DNA of 64,000 nucleotides from Symsagittifera roscoffensis (Eukaryota; Xenacoelomorpha; Acoela; Convolutidae). Within the stretch, counting starts at the first letter, position 1, and every line of letters begins with the position of its first letter. Location: assembly GCF_963678635.1 (NCBI RefSeq), contig NC_087062.1, forward strand, positions 24,446,177-24,510,176, in the 5' to 3' direction. The position numbers and the translations under genes were made by a program. The notes under the pieces were generated by a model that worked only from the letters and a program-made list of their open reading frames with translations, had not been told where the DNA came from and made no database searches. Positions 19,201 to 28,929 of the stretch are shown here, one piece after another.

Positions 19201-19576
19201 TGACTGCAGTAGACGAATGTTACACATTTCGATAGTCGCAACAATGATATCGAACTTTTCAGTTTTAGAGAAAACTAGCATGATCCATCGTGTATTCAAA
19301 AATTAGTGTCTTTCTCTTTCTTTAGGCAGCCTTTCTCCTATTATTTCCGTACTTCACGTTTCGCAATAAACATTCTATTTCCTGAGGGTCAACGAGGAAA
19401 CAGTTCTTTTTCTAGCAAAACAATTTTCCTAGTTTAGAGAACTCGTGAAACACATTTTGCATCCCAAAATAGTTTGTAAAAAACAGAAAGTTCCACTTCA
19501 AGATGCATCTTGTCTTAGAATCCTAGTGGACAGAGTCGCACAATTAAAAAGCCGCTCGCGTCTGTAAGACGTTGAT
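19201..19576. other. Unassigned non-coding sequence after the LTR-like segment
   Basis: Nothing recognisable is present. It may include the rest of the LTR. Composition falls back to AT-rich from about 19300, marking the edge of the GC-richer unit. Confidence 0.5.
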
Positions 19577-19960
19577 TTGAATACAATTATTCATAAAAAC
19601 GAATCACGAACGAGACAAGCAACACGTAGTGAGATTGCTGTTCAAGCAGCAAGACTGAAAAAGTCAAATGAAAATTTTTATGTACGTTCTAATACGCTAT
19701 ACAACTATTTTAGCCAAATTGTGGACTTCGAAAATCAAGATTATGAAAGCCTGAAAATATCTCTAACAAATACGTATTGGAAATTCTTCAACAGAAATTT
19801 TGCAGAAAACAACTTGTGTATGTTGAGAATTCTTTGCTGGTGTGGAAACTGCAACCCACCGGGAAAAATTACGAACTTATAAACGAGGGTTCAAAACCCA
19901 TGGAGAAATCCTAAATCCTACCCTACTACTACTACTACTACTACTACGTTGTAAAATTCG
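19577..19960 (+). pseudogene. LINE reverse transcriptase 3' end with ACT-repeat tail
   Basis: The frame at 19577-19882 matches the usual C-terminal end of CR1/L2/jockey-like RT proteins: a TRSEIAVQAAR basic block, YNYFSQIVDF, a W..FF.R.F helix, and a terminal CWCGNC-type Cys pair. It is followed within about 40 bp by (CTA)n at 19922-19947, as often seen at LINE 3' ends. The 5' part of the element is absent, so this is a 5'-truncated insertion. Confidence 0.55.
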
Positions 19961-20290
19961 CTTAAACCGTGTCACGAGGAGGGGAAAATTAATGCCTAAA
20001 GCCATTGGTTCAAAGCCAGGACATTAAGAACCGATCATATAAACGTCGTTACGCTCCTAGAAAATCAATTTGTGGTTCAGGGACATCAAACAAGGGAAAC
20101 TTACCGTTTTCAGGCTACCATCAAAAATTCACCCACTCGTGTAATTTGTATGAATAACCCTAAATTATGGTCTAGAAAACAGTTACAGTTAAAACCCGGA
20201 GACGTTAATTCCGGTTTGGCGAGGTTATGTTTTAATCATCAGTATTCAGCTTGATCCATCCTGTATGGCTAGTATAATAATTATAATCAA
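19961..20290. other. Unassigned AT-rich sequence between two LINE remnants
   Basis: No convincing gene. Short open frames here have no recognisable motif. Confidence 0.5.
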
Positions 20291-20429
20291 ACAGAATTTA
20301 GGGTAGCACCCAGGGGAGATATTCCCGAGTTCCAGTTTTCCAAAGTTCATATGAGTTTGTCTTGATTTCTGAAGGTCTGACAATTACATGTCAAGTCTCC
20401 AGGAGCATATATCTTCGAGATTATATTTA

Positions 20430-22233
20430 TTGACAAAATAGTTTTTGTAAACTTTTGCGATTTTATTTTTGGATTTTCCAATTCGTCAAGATTAATCCCT
20501 ATCTTTTGTGCAACTGTGTTTGCTAAGAATGGACCTCTTGTCCAAAAGTCAATTTCTTGTTTCTTCTTCAACAGAATTCGTGTTTTATAGAACTTCAATT
20601 TCTGTGCTCTCGTGTTTTGTTCTGATTTGTATTGTACTTGAACAAAAGATTCCAACTCAATATTTTACCTGCCTTTCACTATGTCGAAAAATGCAAAAGA
20701 ACGGGCATTTCGTGATACAAGAGAAGTGGAAGAATCGAAAACCGTTTTAATCTATCTTTATTGTCTAATCTATTGGTCTAATCTATAGTCTAATCTATCC
20801 ACTTCGAAGCATTTTCCTGAAGGTTTTCCATCATTCTCAATTCTGATTTATTTGGTTTCCAAATAATTACACCGTATCAAATGATTGGGACAATGTAGCT
20901 CCGGTAAATATTCTTTTTTGCAATCCAACTTGCACCATTAGCGATGTTTCGTTTTTTAGTAAAAAATACTTTGGTTGCTTTCTCACATCATCTTTCGGCG
21001 TTTGCAGTCCATGTCAAGTCGTTCGATACAATTAATCCCAAATCTTTTTCCTTCTGTGTTTGTTCAAGTGTCTTTCCATTCATTGAAACACATCCGCTTC
21101 CTTTTAAAATTAGCGTTTTACATTTGCTGATGTTTAATTATCAGCAAGGGCCCAACCATTTCCATATTCTGGTCGCGTAAATTTGTAGAGTGATCGTGTT
21201 GGTAGCAATAACTATATAATCATCCGCGTATCCGAAACAACTTGACATGGTACAGTCTGGGAGATCATTTATAAAGATTATGAAGAACAGAGGACCCAGT
21301 ACTGAGCCTTGCGGAACTCCACTTTTGACTTCGAGTTCTGAAGAGGTCGAGTTTCCAAATTTTGCTCAGTGTTTTTGACCTTTCAGGTAGCTTTCAAGCA
21401 GCTCCAAAGCTCCTCCAGTGATGCCATTTTTTATGCAATTTTTCTTTTACTTTTTCATGATTGACCTTGTCGAACGCCTTTTTGAAGTCGAGGTATACAG
21501 CAGTCAGTGTTGGAGATTCGAAGTGGTCAAATATTTCACTGAGATATAAGATCATTTGAGTCTTTGTGGATTTACATTTGGTGAATCCATTTCGTTCTTT
21601 GCAGACATTAAGTCCAATGGCTACGTATAGTTTTTCGAAAAGTATAGTTTCAAGAACTTTTGAGAGGCACGCCAAGAGCGCAATGAGACAATAATTTGAA
21701 ATGTCTTGTTTGTCTCCGTCGTTAAATATTGATATAAGGATAGTCAATTTCCATAAGGAAGGGTAGACATGTTTATTACCAATTATGTTGAAGACGAGTG
21801 TCAGTGAAGGAGCCAAGTATTTAGCTAAACTTTTAAGAGGTAGATTTCCTAGACCGTCAGGACCTTTTGCTTTCCCAATACACAAGTTCCCAAGTGTAGT
21901 TTGCTCTTTCTCTCTTGTAAAGTGGAGTTTTTCTACTTTTAAAGATTTGGAGTTATCGGAGGTTCTTTGATAATCCGAATTAGTAAAGACTGATCGAAAG
22001 AACTCATTAAAGAGTTGGACTTTTTCTTAATCGGTGACAGCGATCTGATCATTTAAGTACATTTCTGAGGGAAGTTGAGATGATTTTTGAATGCTCTTAA
22101 AATACTTTTGTATTTGTGAAAATGTTCCATTTTCGAAAACTGAGTGTTCAAATTCTTTTTGATCTTCGTTCAAAAAGTCACTTATTCTTGTTTCAAGTGT
22201 TGCCAGCTTTAGGTAGTTATTCGGGGACGGTTT
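20430..22233 (-). pseudogene. LINE reverse transcriptase, frameshifted
   Basis: RT blocks are spread over several frames on the minus strand: KGPDGLGNLPLK and a motif A of YLDFKKAFDKV in the frame at 21394-21885, then GVPQGSVLGPLF and GYADD downstream of a stop near 21370. The C-terminal KSEL..ME region is near 20850, and the basic tail lies at 20347-20655. The catalytic YADD is intact but the frame is broken repeatedly. Confidence 0.85.
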
Positions 22234-23509
22234 CTAATTCATCCATTTTCTCATTGTATTCCTCCTTTTTATTGCATTTGATGTTTCATTGCTGACCCAA
22301 GGAGGTAAACTCATTTGGTGTTTTGTCTTTTTGGGTATATGTTTTTCCAATATCTCATGTAGCCAATCATACAATAAATCAACTACAACATCGACATTGC
22401 TGAAGCAGTAAGGCAAGAAAGGATTTTGCACGATGTTTAATCTGATTTCATTCCAATTCGCTTTTTCGAACGAAAATATGCTAAAATCTTCTTTTTCAGG
22501 CAAGGTTTTCGTCACTTTGAACCAATCATTTAAACTTAGTTTGAGCTGGAATGGCTGATGATCGGATTTAAATGGTTTTTTAACGTAATTGTCTACACTT
22601 ACGTTTAGTATTGAATCTGTATTGTTGACTAGAATGACATCAATATGCTTTTTAGCACCTGTGACCAATTGCTGATAATTGTGTTCAAACAAATCCTCTA
22701 GTACCAGTGCTTGGTCCAAATTTGAGGACTCCATATGATGCCAGTTTATGTTATCAAAATTGATGTTCCCCACAAGCATTGTAAGGTTGGTGATGTGATT
22801 ACTACTCAGTTCGTCTAAGCATTCAATAAGCTGCAGTAGAAGACTGGGCGAATGCCTGTATGGACTGTTTTTAGGGGCACTGTAGATACAGCATAAGAGA
22901 CATCTGCAGTCATTAAATTCAAGCTGAACAAGTACTGTATCAGTGAATTTTGTGACAAAAATTAATCGCCGGTGTTGAATACTATTGTGTACTGCAATAA
23001 GCACCCCACCATGCTTTGTTTGGCCATTAACCGTATTACGATCATTTCGATGTATGACGAAATTATTGAGAAAGAGAGCATTATCGGATACTTCTGGTAC
23101 TAACCAGGTTTCCGTCAAGCAGATAATTTTGTAGTGATTGCAATTTGTTATGACATTTGAAAAGTCCATGCGCTTAACAAAGTCTACAAGACTCCTTACA
23201 TTGTACAAAAGTAGGTGGGTACTGTTTTCAAGAAGGTTTGCGGCAAGTCATGACGACGATTCCTCGTCTTTCCGTCTTTCTTATACAATTTCAGGTCGCG
23301 AATTTTGAGTTCCTTCCGTAATATTCCAGCTTTAATCATTTCTCGGCGTTTCCTAAGTATCAGACATTCTTGTTTTGCTTCTTCAGCGTTGAGTTCTTTA
23401 CTTACAAATACTAATTTGTCGTACTCCTTAAGATTGCTGATGGACAGGAGAATCAGTCGTCCGTGGAATTTATTTGCAACTCTGAAAATTATTGTCCTTA
23501 CTCTTCAAT
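22234..23509 (-). pseudogene. LINE ORF1 C-terminus and apurinic-type endonuclease
   Basis: Minus-strand coding resumes after the inverted duplication with a helical Lys/Glu-rich segment. The exonuclease-endonuclease-phosphatase fold then follows: LTETWL near the start, GGVLIAVHNS, GNINFDNINW, DVILVNN, and SDHQPFQLKL at the end. In the usual GDFN motif the catalytic Asp is replaced by Asn (GNIN), so this endonuclease should not cut. The nuclease would normally nick target DNA to prime reverse transcription. Confidence 0.85.
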
Positions 23510-23697
23510 GAAATGAGCATGAATGAAAGAGATATCCGATTTAATGACGTTTTTATCAATCGAATGTGAGATCACTGAAATAAAACGTATCGGACCCTAT
23601 CAAGAGATAGGGTCCGATACGTTTTATTTCAGTGATCTCACATTCGATTGATAAAAACGTCATCAAATCGGATACCTCTTTCATTTCATGCTCATTT
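23510..23697. repeat. 92-bp near-perfect inverted duplication with a 4-base loop
   Basis: The left arm 23510-23601 and right arm 23606-23697 are reverse complements with about two mismatches and one indel, around the loop AAGA. On the minus strand the right arm is the original ORF1 coding sequence. The left arm is an inverted copy inserted before coding resumes at about 23509. Confidence 0.95.
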
Positions 23698-23741
23698 CGC
23701 TCACGGGCAAGTTTTCTAGTGCTTTCAGGCACACCTCTTAC

Positions 23742-24196
23742 TCACATGCCTTCGGGGGTTTCGGCTTTCACGGTTTTCTTTGGCGTTGAATGTTCTGCTC
23801 CTATATGAGTTTGTTTTGGAATTGGTTGCTTTACGAAGGATTCTTTTAACTCGGATTTTGCTTTTTTATTTTCTGTTACCTCTGTTTGAAGAGATTTCAG
23901 TTGTTTATCATCTTTGGGTTGTTGAATTTTTGCAGCTGATTCTATGATCCGATCTCGCTGTTTTCGCGCCACACAGTCATTGCACAGAAGAAGTGCATTC
24001 ATTCCCGGCTCTTTTACGCCTAGGAGCGCTGCATCATTTAGTGCCGTACAGCCTTTTGTCAAATGAAAATTGACTTCACAACTGAAGCAGTGAAAATTAA
24101 CCTCATCGGCAGATTTTCAAACTTACGGGTTTTACAGAACTTTTGGCCCTCTTTTGCTGCATCTGTTGCAGATTTTAGACTTGTTTTATGAGACAT
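23742..24196 (-). pseudogene. LINE ORF1 N-terminal part with PHD-like zinc finger
   Basis: From the ATG at 24196 the protein has an early Cys, then after a frameshift HCFSC, NFH, a Cys, and later LCNDC. This Cys/His spacing is that of a PHD-like finger, which is common in CR1-clade ORF1 proteins. A Lys/Glu-rich, probably coiled region follows, ending at stops near 23742. Beyond that the frame continues as VRGVPESTRKLARERNEHE and runs into the inverted duplication. Such proteins probably bind element RNA or chromatin. Confidence 0.6.
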
Positions 24197-24223
24197 GGCT
24201 AAACACTTACTTTGGAAAAATCC

Positions 24224-24418
24224 GTAACTCTCTGACAAGAGCGGTCACTAGATTTTTTTTACCACAAACTCGTTAGATATCCTGTAACTCAAAATCTGTA
24301 ACTCGCTGACAAAAGCGGTCACCAGAGTTTAAGCCACAAAATATTATTACTGCAAGAAAATCCTTTTTAGAATTGTATTACAAAATCCTTAACTCACTGA
24401 AAAGAGTGGTCACTAGAG
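24224..24418. repeat. Three spaced copies of a 29-bp repeat upstream of the LINE
   Basis: Copies of GTAACTCNCTGACAAGAGCG, continuing GTCACTAGA, lie at 24224-24252, 24298-24326 and 24390-24418. They differ by a few bases and are separated by AT-rich spacers. They sit in the 5' UTR position of the minus-strand LINE, where iterated promoter modules are common. Confidence 0.75.
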
Positions 24419-24429
24419 TTTTTTCAACA

Positions 24430-24990
24430 AACTATTATTACAGATTTGAGTCTTTGAGTTTTGAATATTCGTCGTAAGTTGGTCGGTTTTTGCTTCGATT
24501 GCTTCAATTTCTTTCGGACTTTTCGCGCTTGTCCCGGGTTCAAATAAATACGAAAATTTTCAGGAATAGGAAACAATTCTTGATCGGCAAGTTTCTTTAG
24601 CTTGAAGTTTCTCCTTCGACGTGCAGAAAGTCGTGTTTTCTTCTTGCAGATTTTTTTTCGTATCCATCGTAACGCAGGACAACGTAGAAAGTTTTTAATT
24701 CTAATGCTGAGGGTTGATGCAATCGTTTGTATAGCTGCTGTAACTTTTCACTGATGTCACCTTTTCGTGAAGCAATATCCTTTACCACGTCTACCACAGG
24801 GAGTCCAGCGTTTTTTGAACCTCGATAGATGTTTGAGGTTTCAGCCTTTGGCAGTATATGATTAATCGAATACGAGATGAGACAGTCTTCAAAGAATCAG
24901 CCAACTCTGGTCCAGTTAGAGGTGAGTCAAACTTTCGATATTCTTGAGAATTAAGTGCTCTGAAGAGAGATTTCGCGCCAAGGATAATCA
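24430..24990 (-). pseudogene. Unidentified minus-strand coding relic
   Basis: Two adjacent minus-strand frames (24791-24991 and 24597-24797) read as one continuous charged, helical protein after a small frame change near 24795. A further stretch, KKLADQELFPIPENF, continues downstream (about 24520-24600). I do not recognise it. It may be the gag or ORF1 part of another retroelement. Confidence 0.35.
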
Positions 24991-24991
24991 T

Positions 24992-25580
24992 TATAGGGCC
25001 ACCACGGCTGCCCTCATTTCATTCAATCTTAAAAGACACTATTTAATAAGTTTATCACAACAACATAGCCGAAAAAAAATGCAACATAGCCTGACTCAAC
25101 ATAGCCGAAAAAAAAATTGGGTTAACTCTTAACTCTCTTCTTTTATTCTTTAATCAGAAGGTCAAGAGCATCATAGTAACCGAGGTTACAGTCAGGAGTC
25201 CCTTCATCACGTATTCCAGTCAAAATCCTTGGAATTTTTTGGATATGGAAGTGATAATGATAAAAGAAGATGACAAGTGTTTAAGTGCTTTTCAATTAAA
25301 ATCGATACGGGTTACGTTTCTTCAAAAAGAAAACGCAATTCGACACGAGAAAATATAATATATTCGATTGTAATTACTGGCGTATTTACAATCGAAGCGA
25401 AGAAAAATTAGTGGCATTGTCTACTGCAGGAGAACGGGCACACCAGATACTTTTGAGGATCTGCGGAAGACAGAGATAATCGCTATAAAAACAACTGGTA
25501 GCCTTATCTCAAGAAGAAAGAGACAGAATCGTGCGGTCCTCAGAGAATATCTTCAACTGCAACAGTCAAGTGAATGGGAG
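24992..25580. other. Spacer before the Penelope element
   Basis: No gene is supported. A short direct repeat, CAACATAGCCGAAAAAAAA, occurs at about 25064 and 25096. A frame at about 25400 reads EEKLVALSTAGER, faintly like a copia RNase H motif, too weak to call. Confidence 0.4.
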
Positions 25581-27029
25581 TTGAAGTCACTACGGGAGGT
25601 GCTGTCCCATCGAGACCACCTGCCGGGCATTTTCTCAAGGATACGGGCCCAGACCAGGAAACCATTGCAGGGACGACTAGGAAACCATCGCAAAGAACAG
25701 ATGACCGCAATTTTGCTTTCACCACCACTCCTTAGATTGGTCCTAAAAAGAAAACTCACTTGGAAACTTGTATTAGATTATCTAAAACATTTTAATAAAT
25801 TTAATAGCAGTTTCCTGAGAGTTAAATTTCTGAGAAAATGTCTCGATAACGACATTATACCAGATTTTTTACGGTTTCGCGTGCCTGAAAATGATGTTTT
25901 TTCGGATCAAGCGGTGCACAGCTTCCAACTGAGACTCTTGAGATCTGAGATAAGCCAGGCAAATGCGGATAGGGCCAAGGCATCGGGTAACCTAGTAAAA
26001 GCAAAAGGGGTAGTGAGAAGGGGTATAGATGATAAGTGGTGGCCTTCGGTAATATTCTATCTGAACCGGCAAGCAAGGTGTAGTGTCAATAACCTGATAA
26101 GCCGACACAAGAGAAAGCTTGAAAAACTTTCGTTAAGACCGGATCGACCATTAAAAAATTTGGATGAAAGGTCAGTTAGAATTTTATATGAAGTGATTTC
26201 GCCACTTTGGGTGCGGGAAGTCTTAAGTTTTGTACCAAAACATCAGGTACGAGACAAAATCAATGAAATTCATGTCCTTGCTGACATTGATAGTTTTTTG
26301 TCTGAACTGAAGTTAAATAGAATACCCGGAGAAAAATTGTTTGAGATTGAAGCAGCTGCAAAGACATATGCTAAGAATGTGAAACAGACCCCCTCTGACA
26401 ATCTGACAGACAGCGTAAATCTGACAGACAGCGTGATTAAGAAAATTGAAAAAGACATAAGCAAAGAATTACTCGCCATGAAAAAGAAGGACGAGATTAG
26501 CGAAGCACTGTATACAAGGTTGAGATCAACGGGAGTGCAGCCATCTAGGCTGTATGGATTAGCAAAAGTACACAAACAAGGCACACCACTTCGTCCCGTC
26601 CTTTCTTTACCTGGTAGCTCATATGACCAACTAAATAAAACATTGGCAAAGTACTTTGATGAAATTGAGGGGGCAAACATAGAAACGAACACTCAAATGG
26701 CCAAGGAGAACTTGGAGAAAACTGAGTTGGACTCTGACGAGAGTATAATCTCCCTTGATGTAAAGAGTTTGTACGCTAATGTCCCGCTCAAGGAAGCGCT
26801 TGAAATAGCCCTGAGGAGATTATATGAGCAAGTCAACCCTCCGGAAACATTTCGCAAGACTATGAAAAAACTACTGAATTTGGCAGTGAGTAAGCTACAG
26901 TGTAAATGCAATGGTTTGTGGTATGTACAAAAAGACGGTATAGCAATGGGCGCCTCCCTTGCAGTAATATTGGCCAATTTGTGGCTCAAAGAATACGAAC
27001 CTGCATTAAAGAAGAAGTACCAAAATTGA
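25581..27029 (+). pseudogene. Penelope RT, N-terminal part through motif B
   Basis: The frame has no ATG at its start (TTG at 25581). Typical Penelope blocks are visible: LYGLAKVHK and PVLSLPGSSYDQLNK near residues 330-355, motif A with SLDVKSLYANVP near 390-405, and motif B with GIAMGASLAVILANLW near 455-470. It stops at 27027-27029, just after LKKKYQN, where the downstream part continues in another frame. Confidence 0.9.
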
Positions 27030-27484
27030 CTGTGCTGAGTGAGGGTAACAAGGAAGTGTGCCCTAGATGTCAGAAACAGGTGACATATCAGACAAAAGGG
27101 GTAGAATGCGAAATTTGTTTGAATTGGTACCACTTAGGGTGTGGTAACATATCGGAATCCGAATACGCAGACATTGCTGAAACAGTATGGTATTGCATGA
27201 CTTGCAAAAAACAACAGGAAGCAGATCGGACTGTGAATGGTGTAAAAGTTTTTCCAAGATATGTGGACGACACAGTTAGAACGGTCAAGGGCGATCCTGG
27301 GGTAGTTCTCGAGGCTGCCAATCAGTTTCATCCAAACTTGCAGTTCAACATAGACGAACTTGATAGTAACGGTAATTTGGCCTTTTTGGACTTAAATGTC
27401 AACGTGGATTCAGCAAAAAAGGTCACATGTGGTTGGTACCAAAAACGCACTGATACCGGCACCATTCTGAATTTCAGAGGCTAG
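27024..27484 (+). pseudogene. PHD finger followed by Penelope RT motif C
   Basis: This is in a different frame from the upstream part. A PHD-type finger spans about 27058-27220, with Cys4-His-Cys3 spacing: CPRC, a 12-residue gap, CEIC, WYHLGC, then WYCMTC. About 20 residues later comes RT motif C, FPRYVDDTVR, then the D/E blocks (HPNLQFNIDELD, LAFLDLNV). So about 65 residues containing a PHD finger sit between palm motifs B and C, where ordinary Penelope RTs have a short linker. PHD fingers usually read histone tails. The frame ends at a TAG, and coding similarity continues beyond it in the same frame. Confidence 0.8.
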
Positions 27485-27964
27485 GAAACTTTGCAGTACA
27501 AAAGAAACGTTATTGAGGGGACGGTTCATAAGGTTTTCAGAAGTACCTCAACATGGGAAAGTTTTGACCAGGCATTGGAAAAAAATCGGATGCAAGGGAT
27601 TGAAAATCAATATCTGAAAAATTGGTCTGTCAGGGTAGTGTTTGAAACTCTTAACAAGATTATTGAGGGAAAGAAAAATTCAGAGGTGAAGGCATCAGAA
27701 CCGAGAAATGATAAATGGTTGAAAGACTCGCCACCCCTTCTTACAATGCAATATCGAGGCAATCCATCTCAACTGTTAGCTGCAAAGGTTCGGCTAATAT
27801 CCGGGGCACAAATAATTTTTACAACAAGAAAATTGAAAACATGTTTGTCATCCCTCAAAGCTTCCTTTGCTCGTGAACTGAGATCCAAAGTGGTGTACAA
27901 GCTTACATGTAGTGAATGTAATTCCACCTATGTCGGCATGTCGACCAGACAGTCCGACATTTAG
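27485..27964 (+). pseudogene. Penelope connector and start of GIY-YIG endonuclease
   Basis: Same frame as the RT motif C part, after the TAG. It covers the region linking RT to the nuclease and reaches VVYKLTCSEC and the YVGMSTRQ block of the GIY-YIG domain near 27885-27955. A frame change just after this puts the next block (RHLATRVDEHRKGDSPV) in another frame. The nuclease would nick target DNA; this copy cannot make it whole. Confidence 0.85.
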
Positions 27965-28517
27965 CCACGAGGGTCGATGAACACCGCAAAGGGGACTCCC
28001 CAGTAAGGCGGTACTGCTGAGCTGAAGTCAGAGATTATAGACCAAACAGCTAACACTCATAAGCTACTGACACTAGAGGCTTTGCATATTTGGAGGTGCA
28101 AAGCCTCTAGTGCAAATTCCACCTATGTCGGCATGTCGACCAGACAGTCCGACATTTAGCCACGAGGGTCGATGAACACCGCAAAGGGGACTCCCCAGTA
28201 AGGCGGTACTACTGAGCTGAATCCAGAGATTATAGACCAAACAGCTAACACTCATAAGCTACTGACACTAGAGGCTTTGCATATTTGGAGGTGCAAAGCC
28301 TCTAGTGCAAATTCCACCTATGTCGGCATGTCGACCAGACAGTCCGACATTTAGCCACGAGGGTCGATGAACACCGCAAAGGGGACTCCCCAGTAGGGCA
28401 ACACTTGTTAGAATGTAATAAGGAGGTAGGCGGTACTGCTGAGCTGAAGTCAGAGATTATAGACCAAACAGCTAACACCCATAAGCTACTGCCACTAGAG
28501 GCTTTGCATATTTGGAG
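27920..28517 (+). repeat. Three tandem copies (195-bp period) of the Penelope endonuclease segment
   Basis: Copies start at AATTCCACCTATGTCGG at 27920, 28115 and 28310. The first two are almost identical and lack about 31 bp that the third has (GGGCAACACTTGTTAGAATG and following, near 28396). The third continues into the proper C-terminal end. At both internal junctions the unit ends in a perfect 15-bp inverted repeat, ACTAGAGGCTTTGCA with a 10-base loop (28072-28111 and 28267-28306). Confidence 0.95.
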
Positions 28518-28581
28518 GGAGAGGCCGAAGATCAACACACGCGATGAATTCAGGAGCCAAGAATTAACACTAAAATTATAG

Positions 28582-28925
28582 TCTATATATAACATGGCTA
28601 ATAGTTAAAAAACTGACATGTCAGAATCAAAAATATTCCCAAACCGAATTTTTATAACCATGATAGAACAAAAAACTAAAAAATCTCAGAAATTTACAGG
28701 AAAATGTTATTCATGATTACGTAGTTATATTTTGTAATTACAGTTGTTTAGATTTGATTGATGAAAAAGTTTTAGAGCCTTTCAGACATGTTTCTCATGT
28801 TTCAGATCTTTGGTTGTTTTGTAAATATTGTAAAAATTTTTATTCCTGATGATGCACAAAATAAGCGAAAACGTTTGAATTAACATTTTAGTTTTTTTTA
28901 TAATATACAAGTGTTACAAATAAAA
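28582..28925 (+). other. Penelope 3' non-coding tail
   Basis: AT-rich sequence between the end of the nuclease similarity and the 3' end of the opposing REL element. It carries the hammerhead-like motif and a T-rich tract. Nothing else is recognised. Confidence 0.6.
28846..28876 (+). ncRNA. Hammerhead-ribozyme-like motif in Penelope tail
   Basis: CTGATGATGC, a loop, and GCGAAAACG match the two core strands of the minimal hammerhead motif known in Penelope elements, in the right place, 3' of the nuclease. The stem II is only three pairs with a U-G closing pair. I could not define stems I and III or a cleavage site, so the copy may be degenerate. Confidence 0.4.
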
Positions 28926-28929
28926 AATT

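Larger units (their letters stand above)
20300..24196 (-). mobile_element. Broken CR1/L2-like non-LTR retrotransposon (LINE)
   Basis: Reading the minus strand from an ATG at 24196, the order is ORF1 protein with a zinc finger, an apurinic-type endonuclease, RT, and a C-terminal basic/Cys region ending near 20340. Several frameshifts and stops interrupt it, so it is dead. Three 29-bp repeats lie just upstream at 24224-24418, where the 5' UTR would be. ORF1 and the endonuclease appear to have formed one continuous frame before the 92-bp inverted duplication at 23510-23697. Confidence 0.85.
25581..28581 (+). mobile_element. Penelope-like element, RT plus C-terminal GIY-YIG endonuclease, broken
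   Basis: The canonical Penelope order RT then GIY-YIG is present. Breaks are a frame change near 27020, an in-frame stop at 27482-27484, a frame change near 27950, and a tripled 3' segment. The original C-terminal end (NTRDEFRSQELTLK) is reached at about 28575. The 3' non-coding tail with a hammerhead-like motif follows to about 28920. No 5' pseudo-LTR was identified. Confidence 0.9.

Noticed and set aside
25380-25450. Copia RNase H fragment (VALSTAGER)
   Set aside because: Too short, and no neighbouring copia motif.
27920-28517. Regular repeats resembling a CRISPR array
   Set aside because: The period is 195 bp, the units are pieces of a Penelope nuclease gene, and there are no variable spacers.
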